The translations under genes and the position numbers were made by a program. From positions 1,680,180-1,744,179 of the forward strand of contig CM067509.1 in assembly GCA_034509495.1 (NCBI GenBank): a DNA stretch of 64,000 nucleotides, written 5' to 3'. The stretch is from Acestrorhynchus altus. Its lineage: Eukaryota > Chordata > Actinopteri > Characiformes > Acestrorhynchidae. A model generated the notes under the pieces. The model worked only from the letters and a program-made list of their open reading frames with translations, was not told where the DNA came from and made no database searches. Of the stretch, positions 1 through 14,347 are shown piece by piece (positions within the stretch are counted from its first letter, which is position 1; each line of letters opens with the position of its first letter).

Positions 1-59
1 TGTGTCTGATGCAATGCTCCTCTTATATGTTATTGTTTTTTTTTGGTTTTTTTTTTCAG

Positions 60-166
60 ATGTCTTCCCAATTTCTGTGAAAACGGTGGCCGCTGCACCC
101 AGACTTGGGATTCTTTCCATTGTGACTGTGCTGGAACTGGATACAGTGGAGCTACATGCCATAACT
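60..166 (+). CDS. cntnap5: cntnap5 exon: EGF-like domain 1
   Basis: The acceptor is tttttttcag just before 60 and the donor is GTAGGT at 167. The first base completes a codon from the previous exon. The translation starts CLPNFCENGGRCTQ and ends SGATCHN, with the six-cysteine spacing of the first EGF repeat of Caspr proteins. It ends in phase 1. The previous exon is outside the window. Confidence 0.93.
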
Positions 167-3100
167 GTAGGTTGCATAGAGAACCCCTGCACTTCTAAGC
201 GGTTTGTTGGACAGTTTAAGCTTGGAAAAAGTCCTATTTCAAGGATCTGATTAGACCAGTCTGCACAAAGGTTATATTTGCAACAGTAGCACTAGCATTG
301 AGGTTTGGAAACTGGAATCTGCTGCAACAGCTCCAAGCTATCAACTGCAACCTTAATATTATTTTAATTTATACTAAATTCACTTCTGCAGTATATTTGG
401 TGCAGCCCGAGCGTTCCCCAGCACATTAAATGTAATGATATAAAAGGCTATTTGCAAGGTAATTCTCATCTGATAATTGAGAATACAGAAGAATTGTGTT
501 ACTGCTTGGTACGTAGACCTCAGATCATGCTTCCCACTCCCCTCTGGAGGTATCTTTTCAGAAGCATGGAAAGAGTTTATATTTATGCAGACGGCACTGA
601 CCTTTTTTCCTGCCTGTTACAAAACACTTCGACATTTACATAAAGATTCTGACATCAACTTTGTTCTCGACATGAAATATCTCTTCCGTGAATTCTCTGA
701 CTTTTCTGTTTTCCGTTTCCCTTTAGCTGTCTACGAATCCTCTTGTGAAGCCTATAGGCTTGCAGGAAGCTCCTCTGGTGACTTCTCCATTGATCCAGAT
801 GGGAGCGGCCCTCTGGGTCCAATTCAGGTCTACTGCAACATGACAGGTATGCTTTAGCCTCCCCGTTCCTCCCTTCACCCCTTCCCTCAGAAGCTTAAAA
901 ACATCCCAGCTAAACTTTGTAAAGCTCACAGCATGTTCCGTTTTAATGCAATCCGCAAAGTGTCGTAATCCCGCGTAATCGTAATCCATAATATCTGATA
1001 CCGAGGAGCTTTATTTCAGGGAAGTATTTGGCGCCACATTAGCTTCCTGACTTTGATCAGCGATTATCATGCATCACGAAGGGATTTTGTCCTGCATTAT
1101 TGTGGTATAACGAGTGGGATTATGATTAGAGCTACTTTGAGCCTTCATTGGAAGGTCGTGGTTCTATTTAGAGTTAATGCTGTTCAGTTAATTGAACAAT
1201 AATTCAGAACATCACAAATAATCCAAAATTGAATTTATACTAGACTGATGGTTGACTGATGATTGGATTCTCCTCTGGTCTTAGTTCTGCAGTATGAAAT
1301 AGACTCATCGTAACTATCTAAATATCCAGACTAGAGATCCTTATCAAAGTTTAATTTCACTATTATCATGGACAAAATGAATTGCAATCTTGCAAACTGA
1401 AATAATTTCAACAAGTTTTATACCGAACAACACAATGTGCAATAAGTTTAAAGGTAAAGATTAAATTCTGTGTGTCTAAAGGGAAAAATGACTGATTTCT
1501 AGTAGATGTTGCAACTGCAGTATTAATGGACTATACTGCTGCTCTCTCTGCAACACTGCTATCTCTCCTAGAAACTGACCAAATACCAGTGTTCTTGTCT
1601 AATTAAATCTTAATGAAGTCTTAATATTCAACTTTTCAGTTGAATCAGTAGCACAGACAAGCTCATTTCTTTTTAAATAAACACCATCAAAAACAAAGTG
1701 CTACAAAATCATTCAATCTGAGGATCCTTTTAATCAAATCAACATCTATTAAATGGTTTGATAAAGGCATCCTTTCAGTCAGTAAACATTTACACAGTTA
1801 CAGACTTTTACACGTTTGGATTGTCCCGGATGTACCTTCTTCTGCTCCACCTTAAATGCAACAGTAACTTCATGAATGTGTTTAAGGTGGAATGGAAAGT
1901 GAAAAAAGGGGCTAACTTGTGAACTAAATATGAGTTAGCTGATGTAGCTATGTTTAGTAAAAACAAGAGATATCTTAGTGAGCTAAGTGTACGTTTAGTA
2001 AAACAACTTGTGGCTATCTAGGCTTCTCTTAAACCTGTATTAGCTCACAAATTTGTGTCTGTCATTATCTGGTCAACCTTAAATGCTATAATTAAGGTGG
2101 GATGGAGGCAGTTACATTCAGAGTGAATGAAAGGCAACCCAAATAAAGGAATCCAGGAAATCTGTTTGTTTACTGACTAAAAGGAAACTTTATCACACCT
2201 TATTTTAAACAGAAAAACCATTACATTCTACACTAAAATCTAAATATTAGATTATGTTCCATTTAAAGAGGTGGACGGTGGTAATAAAGGAGACAGGTGC
2301 AATGTTAACAGTTAGGGTTAATCCTAATGTTTAAAGTTCAATGTTCTGTGCTTTTATAAAAAGCAAAATACAATCAAGCCTCACACTTGGTCCCACCTGC
2401 ACTGTATCTGACCATGGTTTTAATGATAATAAAAATTTGAAATGGTTTTTCTAACCATCCTAAATTTTACTGTGATACCGTCCACACATAAAACAGCTTG
2501 GAGGGACACCAACACAGAAAGCAAAGAGGTCAGGGCCCTGTTCTGGCCCACATTTATGCTTTAATCCAGCACATATATCACCACAGAATGACAATGATGA
2601 CTTAGCCACAGCTGACTACCTTTGCACAAAGCTAGGTCAGTTTTGGCCATTTAACATTGCTATGATTACCATTTGCCTTATGTTTTGTCTTATATTTGTC
2701 CCAGAATCAAGGACCATTTTCCATGACTTCTTTCTTTTTTGTTTGTTGTTGCATTATTTTCCAGAAGGCAAAGTATGGACTGTGGTGCATCACAACAGCA
2801 CAGGACAAGTAAAAGTCAGAGGTTATACACTGGAGAAACCCTACAGCATGCGTTTTGACTATGGCTCACCACCAGGGCAACTCAGGGCACTCGTGACAGA
2901 GTCAGAATATTGCCAGCAGAGAGTGACCTACCAGTGCAGGAGATCACGACTTTTCAACACATGGGGTGAGTCCTACGTTGAAGCCCAGCTTGATTTAAGA
3001 AGAGGGCAAATCTAATTCACACCATTTTATATGGTCAGTCTGCCAAGATATGTTTTACTCCTGAACTTTGCTTTCTTTGTTTTGGACTGGAGCTATAAGA

Positions 3101-6100
3101 CTAATGTAATTAACAAGCAATGGAGCGGCATTCTCAGCAGTGGACATAATGCTCTGTGGTTAGATCACACGCTTGCCTCGAGTTGTTAAGTAATCTCAGA
3201 CAGGCTTGCTTATGTGTTGTCTGACACTGTACAAGGTACTGTTAAATGAGATTTTCACAAAACCAAAATGTTCGTTTTGACAAAGCTAGTGGAACAGGCC
3301 TTACTGTGTAACTTTAACTATAAAAATAGTGCCTCACACAGCCTATCAGAGGTCATTACAAATACTTCCACTGTTTGTGCTACATAGTAAATCATCCTCC
3401 AAACGATTTCAGTCCAACACACTCTCTGTAAAATTCAGAGAATGTCTCCTCATGATTCCCTACGTCTCCGGTTTGGTTGCATGCTAGAAAAATGTGATGT
3501 TCAAACTCAGCCCTGGCTCTGTAAACTGAAAACAAGCAAAGTGGTTTGGATCCAGCCACACTACACTATTACAGCCAATCCGAAACAGGTGGCATATGCT
3601 CTTCCCCTGATCGGCGGAGGGCCAGGGGCAGGGGGATTGTGTATCTGGCATTTGCTATGTATTGATCTACACACAGTCTGAATGAGAGATGGCCAAGAAA
3701 CAGCCACAGCATCAAACAATTGAGCAAAAGCTGAATGAAAAGTTTTTAGATCAGAAAATGGCACGTGTTCACAGCGGTGGATGATGTGGAAACCAGCAAA
3801 TGTTGAAAGGCATAATAATGGATGAGGATGTTGCTCTATACCTGCTTGATAAGTGGGTGACATTCATTTTTTTTCTGTTTTATAGCTCAGTATTTTTTTG
3901 TCCCATTTGCAAATGTCTGTGATAAATAATCACAGCTGGTTTTGGGGTTTGCAGCAGGATTTATCGCAATAGCAGGACTTATAGTAATGTAATTTACAGA
4001 AACAATATATGCAAAAAAAGTCTTGTTATTTCTCTGTTATATTTTAGATGATGTGTGTGTTATCTTTTGGATTTTGTGTTTAAATGCTTTGTTTTGGATA
4101 TTGTGTTTAGATGTGTTTGGACTCTGTCTTTTGGACGCAGTGTTTGGACGCAGTGTTTTGGACGCAGTGTTTAAATGCTTTGTTTAGGATATTGTGTTTA
4201 GATGTGTTTGGACGCAGTGTTTTGGACGCAGTGTTTTGGACGCAGTGTTTAAATGCTGTGTTTAGGATATTGTGTTTAGATGTGTTTGGACGCTGTGTTT
4301 TGGACGCTGTGTTTAAATGCTTTGTTTAGGATATTGTGCTTAGATGTGTTTTGGACGCTGTCTTTTGGACACTGTGTTCTGAACACTGTGTTTTGGACGC
4401 TGTGTTTTGGACGCAGTGTTTAAATGCTTTGTTTAGGATGTTGTGTTTAAGATGTGTTTGGACGCTGTGTTTTAGACGCAGTGTTTTGGACGCTGTGTTT
4501 AAATGCTTTGTTTAGGATGTTGTGTTTAGATGTGTTTGGACGCTGTGTTTTAGACGCAGTGTTTTGGACGCTGTGTTTAAATGCTTTGTTTAGGATGTTG
4601 TGTTTAAATGTTATCCTATAATACTGTGCTTCAAATGCTGTGTCTTGGCCGGGTTTGGAGGTTGTGTTTCAGCTGCTGTGCTTTAGATGCTGTGTTTTAG
4701 TTGTTGTTTTAATTGCTGTTTTGGTGGTTGTGTTATCCAATGTGTATTGGGTAATGTGTTGTGGATGCTGTGCTCTGGCTGCTGTGTTATGTTCTTCACA
4801 GGCTTCTTTGTGCACTGATGCCTTGAGAAAATTCACTCCGGTTAGACAAGAAATTTGAAACCCATGCTGATCTACACTCTGTCGCAGGAAACATACTTCA
4901 GCAGTTGATTCGAATGAGTTTTAAAATTATGACCATATAATACTTGGTACTCTATTCTTCAGCTGTTTCTAGTTGAACTTTGACTATTAAGATAGGAAAC
5001 TAAGAATATAAAATATGCCAAAAAATAAGGCATACGATATTGAAATAAAACAAAAAATTAGGGCTGTACCTAATGTTTTTTTGTTTAATCCTGCAATTTT
5101 TCTAGTTATTTTTCAACTAATATTACAACTAACAAATAATTCATCAGTATCGGTTTTAGTGTGACACCCAGTGAAAATAATTTTACCTTAAAAAAAAAAA
5201 AAGAAACGTATACACATCATGGCATTTTTCTGCAATGGCAATAGTGTTAACAGGTGTGCTCTGATTTATTTCATAGGAACCATTAACCTGAAAATGGTTA
5301 TAACTTGTGTTTATTTCATGACTGGGGTAATATTTAGTTAATATAACTAATATAACATAATCAGTGACATAGTCGAGTCTGATAAAAATGTATGTAATTT
5401 TTACAGCATGCCTAAAAAATAATGGCAGACGTAGTGTTTTTAATGTTGGTATACACCTCAGTTTGTTCTTGTCCCAATAATTTCCCAGCCATCTTCATTA
5501 CCTTGTAGTCTTCATTCATTATCGTAAATAATTGTGTGAATAAAAGTTTAGTTACTATTTTCTACCCAATTTGTCCTGAATTTCAGCCAAGCAAATGTCA
5601 CCAGAAATTGCTCTTGTGTGGTATTAACTGACATTTTATAGATAATAAAATATGTAATAATTATGTATATCAGCCAGAACACTATCCCTAGAGATAAATC
5701 ACTGTAGACTGTGCTTTTACTCTCTTTAGAGGTTTTTAGCAAAGCAGTCCGTCCCCCAGTCCACACTGTGTGTAGGATACAGTGATACAGCGTGAGTAAC
5801 ACACTGTATAATACTATACAACACTGTATAATACAAATATTATTCAGTATATTACTCACACTGATGAGGCTACTCGGATGTTATTTCTTTTCACCCTTTC
5901 ATAATCCACAGTGTCCTTTAAACAAAGTGTTTCTGCACTCCCCTCGGGAGTTGAAGAAGACGCGTGTTGAGAATGCGAGGCTGCTCTAGGGGAGAGTCAT
6001 GTGTAGGTTTCTAATTTATGAAAAATGGATGTAGCTTAATTCCTCCGAGGCAGATATCATGTCACTGCAGACAATAAACAAGATTTTTATTCCCCTACCA

Positions 6101-9080
6101 TTAAAGAGAACGTCCCCGTCCCTGTCCCCTCCCCCTCCTGCTCTCTTGCAGTCCACTGGACTTGAAAGAAAACGTAATTAGTTGCATTTTTTTTTTTTCT
6201 GCACTGCCACATAAACTATCTTTCTCTCTGTTTTCTGTTCTCCTTTTCCTCTCTATCTTTGAAAAAAAAAACAAAAAAAAAAAAACAACTGAATATAGAT
6301 TTGTGTCACCAGACCAGGAGAAAGCCTTGGATTGGTTTGATCACGTTTTTGTTTTTTAGGCTATTCAAGCTTTTGGATCTGGTCCCAGTTTGGTGTTCTA
6401 AATTAAATTGTCAGATACTAATGTGCACCGTTTACTGAAAATTTGTGGTAGGCTTACAAGGGGAGACGAGGAAGGCTTTATGGATTAAGGATCCTCTGGA
6501 CTGTTGAATACCTCAGCGATGGAGCCAGTGCTTTTGTAGTTTTGCCTCTGCATCTCTGCCTGTGAAAGCGATTCTGGTGTTGACTTTTCACTTTAAATGA
6601 GAGTTTGTGAGACATTTTTACATCGTCACTCAATGCTCAAATGTAATTAGACAGACGATTGTAAACAAAATGAGTATTTTGCCTTCCATGAGTATTTCAT
6701 GCCTTACTGTGTCTGCAGGATCGGACTGAATCTGAGTCTATACACGTTGGAATATATCATCAGCAGGCACATATTCAGTAAACACCAGTGACCATTGGCA
6801 GCCATATACCAGAGATAGGCACTCGAGTCGGAGTCGCACTTGTCACACACAAACAGACTTCAAACATGACTCGTCCCTAATGACTCGTGACTTGCCTCGG
6901 ACTCATGAATAATGGACCGTGAACAATAAGAGCCGTTCCATTATCCAGGTGACTGTATTTCATTGTTGTGGGACACAGACTCATCACAATATCTGGCTCG
7001 CGTGCTCGTGAAATTGGTGAGTGCAGTGCAGCATTGCAGCAGCATGGCTTACCTGGGAGCACCATACATGTCAGCTACAGTGAGCTTGAAATGCTGGGAG
7101 ATAAGAGTGCAACATGCAAAGAATGTGGGAAGCAGAGAGACTGGATTGACAACATCAGTCTTCACAAAGTATCTGAAACACATACTTTACACGATCTGCT
7201 CAGCTGTCATTCCATGGGATAGGTTAGTTGGACGTGATATACACTCAGTTTGGCTCCGCGAGGACTCGTCACTTAGTTCATTAGTTGGATCGGATGTGCT
7301 TGATTTATGAAATCAAATAAAAAAATAAAAATAAATAAACACAACACATGAACAAAGGATAAGGTATAAACTGCTGAGCAAGCCAAAGGGTGGCAGTAGA
7401 TGAAGCTGGAAGAAGAAACCTTGGGAGCAACCAGGCTCACAAGTGGGGACCCCTCCTTCTGAGGTCAAACTACTGATACACAGTTAGTTAGGGGACACTG
7501 GACCCCCCACACATGTGTTCTAATACTAGAAGTAATGTTAGTTCAATGGGGGACATAATAGTAACAGTAGATGTAGTGAATCCCCTTAAACAACCTGGGC
7601 AGTGGTACTGCAGGACAAGGATTGAGAACCCCTGCACTATAGCTGTGCCCAAATGTTTGTGGACACCCCTTCTAATGAATGCATTCAGCTACTTTAAGTT
7701 GCACCCATTGCTGATGAATTTCAGAAAGCTACTTCAAGTACTGGAAGTACCGGAAGCGTTCTTTCCGGCCTGCAGTATATTTGTGAAAAACTCTGAGGGA
7801 CTGGGTGGACAGATTCTTGGAAGGCTCCAGTGATGGATTCTGCCTCGGTTGTGTTACCTGGGGAGGTTGCTAGTGATTAACTGGACCAGACCCTCAGCTG
7901 GACCTTTCTACAGGGTTGGCAGACCATGTTTGGAAAGCTTTGTGGATTTTCTTCTGGGATGCACACTTCTGGCTTCCACCTAGAGTGATGCACCTGGCTG
8001 AAGGAGGTCAGGGGTTGATCTAGGTTTCAACCACAATTGAAACTATGAGACTGCCCTGGAACTGCTGTTGCGAGAGGGCAATGCCCTCTAGCAGTTTTGA
8101 GCTGGCAGCACTTCTGACACTCAATAACCTGGGCTGCTTTTTATCTGAGTGTGTTTTAAAGTGAAGATCTGTTCCTAGTTTTTTTTATACTGTTTCTAGT
8201 GAATGTTGGAGGAGTTTGTATTGTCGAATCCTGTTTTTCTCAGTCAAGGCCACCAGTCTAGTGTAGATGTCACATTTGAATGCCTAGATTGCTTTTACAT
8301 GAGTGAGCTTAATAAAGAAACTAATTGATAGCATTAACGTCTCTTCACCTATCCTTAATCTTGTTTGTGGCTTGTGCTCCTGCTGGTGAACTGACTCAGA
8401 GAGTGGTGTAATTCACAGCAAGACTTTGAGGCTGAAGAATATGGGCTCGGTGCAAGCAATGGAAGTTCAAATTCTACATGGAGAGATCATCTCCTTGTCC
8501 CTGAAGCCATGCAGCCTTGATTGGAGCACCTGTATTAGAGCCTTCTGCCTCAACGTTCAGGAGGCCCCCATTGTAGGACCTTTCACTGTGTGATACCCAC
8601 CAATGACTTTGTTCTTAAATAAGACCAAGTGGTTTGATTGTTCCTTCTGTTCAGCTAGAACCCTGACACAGTTCTTCCTGCATTTTCTTCAGGTCGATTC
8701 CCTTTGTTTTCAGAATTGGGATTTTTGTTTACTGCCATTCTATTAATCTTGGGTTGGAAGAACTCTAAGGCTCAGTATGCTGAAGGTGTCCTGGTTAATA
8801 TTATCGGGGGTCAAGCAAAGCTGGTGAGCTTTCAGAATAGCATCTGTCTCTGTCTCCTGCACTTCCCTTTGCTTCCTCTCTTGCTCTAATCTTCCCCCTC
8901 CCCCCGTTTCTTTTCCCTCTTTATCTCTCTTCTCCTCATTTCCTCTCAGTATTTTCTTTCTCACTGTCTCTCACTTTTCAACCTATTTTCTTTCTATCTC
9001 GCTTTTCTCTTCCTCTCTCTCTACCAAGATTGAGGATTCAGAGTAATGAGTTCAATATTGCCAAAGCTTGAATAAAAATG

Positions 9081-9138
<58 letters not shown>

Positions 9139-12100
9139 ATGTAAATAATACATGTTCTGGCAACTTTACACACATACAATATATATATATATAATTTTGT
9201 GCAATTCTATGTATGTTTCATAATTTGGAATCATCTGATTACATTTTCCTGATTACATTTTCTCATATGCTGAATTTTGAACAGTGAAGGAGGAAGTTCA
9301 TCTGTGTCTTCACCCCTCTTCTCTCACACTGACCACATCTCAATCCTTTTTGGAAAGATGGGACGTTTCATAGCTGCTCTTTTTCATGGCCAGTCTGTAT
9401 CACTGACCTGGTGCTTGTTCAGGATCTGCGTCTGCTGAGGGTCTCTTTTGGTGAGGTCGTTCAGTTCCAGATACCTGTTTTACTGTTAGTGATGAGCTGG
9501 CTGGTGTCTAGACGGGGCTGTTGGACCCGTCAGAGGGTCAAAGAGTCTCAGAACAATCCCGGGTGATGCTGCTTGCCATCAGCAGCTTGAGTCTGAGAGA
9601 GCAGAATCGGTCATGCTCTCTCCCCACATCACACCCAGTGCAGTGCTGGTCAGTGCAGTGTGTTAGCCATTATATTGGGGCAGAGGACCTGGCACTTTCT
9701 TCCAAGCGCTTTGGCTACCCAACAATAATGCAACGGGAGCAGTTTGAAAAGAGGCTGTGGCTGAGCATTGAATATGATGAGACCAAAAATAAACAAATAA
9801 TAAACAATAATAATAAAGTGCTTTAAAGGCAGTGTTTCTGTGGGGCTTGGCTTTAAATCCACCCAGAAATGTAGGGATAATTTTTGTAATTGGCTCAGTT
9901 CTGCTTTGCAGGCACTGGTTGGGTTGCAGCCCTGCTGTGAGGTGTTTGTTGAGTCCTGAGTGCAGAATTCAGACGGGAATAATGATATTGTTAAAATCTG
10001 ATTGCGTACAGAGCTCTGCGGCCTTTCTCCTTCAGTGTACTCGCTGTCGAACCAGCGCGTTCTGCCAAGGTGATCTCTCCTCTTTCTTTCCATCTCTCAT
10101 TTGTCTTTCTCCTTTACTCTTTTCTTTCTCTCTCTCCCCTCTTCATCCCATTCTTCTCTTCATCTACATCTCTTGGTCTTCTCTTGCTTTCTATCTCATT
10201 TCCATATCTCTCTTTGTTCCTTTTCCTTTTTTGCAATTTCTGTTCACTCCTCTTCCTCTCTAGGTCAACTCATCGTCTTTCTCTTTCATTTTCTCTTCAT
10301 CTCGCTGGCTCTTCTTTTCTTTTCTTCTCTCCTCTTACTCTCATTATTCATCTGCTCTCTATTTTTGTTATTTCTTGTTTTTTTTCCTCTACTCTTTCAC
10401 TCTGTTTTCATTTTTCTCCATTTCTCTCCTCCTTTCCACGTAGTGTACCTCGCCCACTTTCCTTTCTCTTTCAATTTTCTGATTTGTCATCTTCTGCTCT
10501 TCCTTGCTGTCTCTCTCATCTTTTCTCTCTTTGTTTCCTTCCTTCAGTATCTCACTTCCGTTCAGGTTTCCTCTTCCTCACAGTCTTTGTCTAAGTTTGT
10601 ATTTTTTTTTTCTCTCTCTCTCCACTTTTTTCTTCCTTTGTTCTTCCTTATCTCTTCTCCTTTGTCTTTATCTCAGTGCCTCTGTCTTGTGCTGTGTAAG
10701 ATGCTATATTTGTGCTTCACACCGCACACACACTACAATAGATCACATTGTCTTATGTAACTTGCTTTATGTGAGTGCAGACATAACTCCTTTTTTGAAG
10801 TCCTCCTCATATTCCTATCCTTGCGTATATCTAGGAACAGCACAAACAGCCGAACGTGTTTAATCCCAGTGATTATCGGTGCAAATCACAAAAGTATTCT
10901 TTCATTTTATGTGAATTATTGGTCATTTATCGATGATCAATCCTAGCCACCCAAGGCTGTGTCAGATAAGTGGGTTTTAAACTTTCTATAGACAACAGAT
11001 CTAGTAGAGAAGGGAGATGGTTTATCATTTGAATCTGATGACCAGTGCCCAATGGCAGTTTGTGAAGTAAAGGACAATCTTTGTCAATAACTGAAAGGAG
11101 TTCAAACTCATTTTGCAGTTCAATGTAAATCAATCAGCTGTAGCATTAAACCCAACTGCCCAATATTGTCTACCCTGTGCTGCCAAATCTGCTTTTAGCT
11201 ACAGTGCTCCAGTGAGCTGGAATTCACTCTAAAGCTCAGCTCACCAGTGTCACTCAGTCAGTTTAAACTCTTAGTCTCTACCCACCTCCAGCTGATTTTA
11301 GTATGTTTCCACTGTCCTTTACTACCTTTCTTTTATTGATTTTTTTTTATGATTTATTTATCCCTTCTCTCGCTCTTACTGCTTTTAGTTATTGCTTATT
11401 TATTTATTTGATATATTTTATTGTTTGATTTTTTTTGGATAAATTTGTGTTTTTAATCTATTTATTCATTTTTACCTTTTAGTTACTGCTGATGTATCAT
11501 TTTAGTACTTTTTTGTAGTACGTTTATCGATTTCTTATATTCCCACTTTTATCTTTCTTATGTTTTATATCGTTATACTTCATATTTGATTAAAACCTGA
11601 TATGTTATTAAAATGCCGGGTTGTTTACTCTGAGATTAAATAAAGGTTAATTGATTGAAAACAGCTCTGACCCATCTAGGCTATGGACTGCGCGAGACCC
11701 CTGAGGTGTCCTGTGATATCGGAAACCAAGTTCTGTTAATTGTGGGACTTCCATGAGCATCAATGGACCTTGACCCTATACCTGGTTCACTGGTTGTCCT
11801 TCCTTGGAGCACTTTTCCTTGTATCCACTGCACTGACTTCAACTGACTGTTCACTTGCTGCATAATATATCCCACCTCTTAATGGGTGCCATTATAGCCA
11901 GTAGGGCTGTATTGCTGCACAAAAGTCACAATACATTTTGTATCATGGTCCAGTATAAGTATGGTACAACGGAAAAAACACCCCACAAAACTAAGGTTTC
12001 TTTTCATTTAAATTGAACAGATAGTTGTGCAAGGATCACTGAGTTTGGCGGCCAGCTCTAGGACGAGTCCTGGTGGTTCCAAACTTCTTCCATTTACGGA

Positions 12101-14284
12101 TGATTGACTGTGCTCACTGGAACCTTCAATGAAGCAGAAATTTCCCTTTAGCTTTTTTTTTTATCTCTGATATATACAAACAGTGCTTTAGATTTCTTGG
12201 CTTGGTTTCTGCTTTGACAGGCATGTCTACTATGAGACCTTATATATGTGCATTCCAAATCATATGCAAAAACGTGAATTTACCACAGATGTCCAATCAA
12301 GCTGTAGAAACATCTGAAGGATGTTATATTCTTGTGTTTTATTTCTTTTTTTATTGCAACTATAGAAGTTTGATGGCTGTAACATAACTAATTGCACTGT
12401 GAATACTTTCCGGATGCACTGTAGCAACACTCCTGCACCACGACAGCTCCTTAAACACCATGCAAATCTTAAGAACTTAAGCTTAAGTTCTCTGTGTGAT
12501 GTGTGCCTGTGAAATTAATGCATTTACCATAATAGCGTGTACTGTGTATTCTCCACACGGCTGCGCACACAGACCTATGGCCATCATATTGTAACCATTC
12601 ATTGTGAATACACATACTGTTAGACCATTTGTAACCAGTAGGGTTGGCCAGTATGAACAAATATTGTTGGCGGTTTAATGGTTTATCACAGTATCTTTAC
12701 TAATGTATACATTTCGTCATTTTTTTCATTGTATAGGTTATAGATTATTGTCAGGATTATATAGAATATAAAATATTTTAAGACCATAATGTATAAAGGG
12801 AAGGCTTTAGGGTGTACATGACCTGCCAAAACGACAATGTATGAAGGCTGAGTGTGCAGGAAATTGTGTTTATATTGAAACATTAAATGGCTTTTCATTC
12901 ATTAAAAAATTGTTGGATCTGCTCAACACAAGCTATTTATATCAAAGCATATGACATATGACAAAACTGCATTTGAAATCAGAAAACAGTAAGACTAGTT
13001 TTTGTAGAAGACTAGTTTTTTCAACATTATTTTAAGCCTTTCAGAAAGTGTATTGCACCCCTCTGTGTGTGTGTATGTAGTATAGTATTGGTAGTGTAAA
13101 TGAATGTGTAATTACTATAATTAAATTATTACCAACCAATGCATTAATTGCACTATACTTCTTACCTGAAGAAGCACAATGAAAGGCAGCAGCACTAATA
13201 AGCTGGAATAGAAGTGCTTCCACTTATAGATGAGTTTTGTGCAGTTTGAACTGCATGAACATTTGACAGTGACAAAAGAGCTGCAAATCAGCTGCCGTCT
13301 CTCACCTTCCAGGGTGGCCTGTCGGGCTGGCAACTCACTCTTAACCACATGAGCTTTTCTACATTTGGAAGTGACAGCGGATTGTGTTATCTCGGTCTCT
13401 CACGGTCTAAATTCTCTCTCGCTCTCGCTCGGTTACCGCTGACAGACAAATCTCCATTAAAAAAGACTGCAGTTCCACTCACATTTTGAGACGCATCTAG
13501 CTCTTAAACTCGTCTGCGATTTTCAGTTCCATTAGGAACAGTGTACAGCTGGGATTGCCTGCCATTCTTTTGAATTTCATCAGCAACAAGCGACACAAAC
13601 ACCTCAGAGCTTGTCTGTTAGCAAGATAATTAGAGAATATTCATGGCCCACATCCGTCGTTGATTTTTAATCTGGCAGTTGTCCCAGGCACACCATAATT
13701 ATGGCCCTGATAAAATTCCACTTGACATTAATGGAGCCCAAGTCCAAAGATTTATTAGAGCATATTGTGATTACTGCACTTTATTACAAACATTTGGCTT
13801 TAGAGCTTTAAATTATCCTGTCATTACAGATATCACTCACCGTTTTCCCGATGTTATACGAGAATGCCAACTTTTATCCGCACATAAATTAAACGCTTAT
13901 CGAATTTCAGCCGAGACTTTCACAGAAAGCCGAGAAGATGTGGGAAAAGGCATAAATCGGGCCGCGTGCTTTTATTACATGTGTTTTAATTACATTATGA
14001 GTGTAAGTTAATCTTATTTCCCCCGGGGCAGCTGAATCTCAAGAAATGTGGTTCATTTATTTATGCATTATAGAAGCGAGTTTCAATTTACTGAGTCGAA
14101 AAAGAGACATTAGGAATCCATAACAGTGAAACTAATGCCTCTTGAGTCTCTCTTTGATGGTAAAAAATTTGTTTTTTTTAATCCACAGTCTCTGCCTCAG
14201 TGAGGTTTTCTACAGGGAGCAGAAGACAGCCTTAAAAAAAGTAACAGAAAACAAAACAACAACAACAATATAAAATAAATACAA

Positions 14285-14347
<63 letters not shown>

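Noticed and set aside
2..250. 82-codon frame over the first exon
   Set aside because: Wrong frame; the EGF-coding frame is shifted and fits the splice sites.
723..989. 88-codon minus-strand frame
   Set aside because: Antisense shadow of the exon at 727-846.
4111..4329. 72-codon frame with repeated CLDVFGR and VLDAVFWTQ segments
   Set aside because: It reflects the minisatellite; the 78-bp period is a multiple of three, so it stays open by chance. No start context, splice sites or known domain.
10030..10071. Possible micro-exon between ttctccttcag and gtgatc
   Set aside because: The gene already joins in frame from 2,965 to 15,777 with full family agreement, so no extra exon is needed.
10070..10863. 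Overlapping open frames of 174, 219 and 119 codons on the plus strand
   Set aside because: They lie in a C/T-only tract, translate to Ser/Phe/Leu runs in all three frames, and lack splice support.
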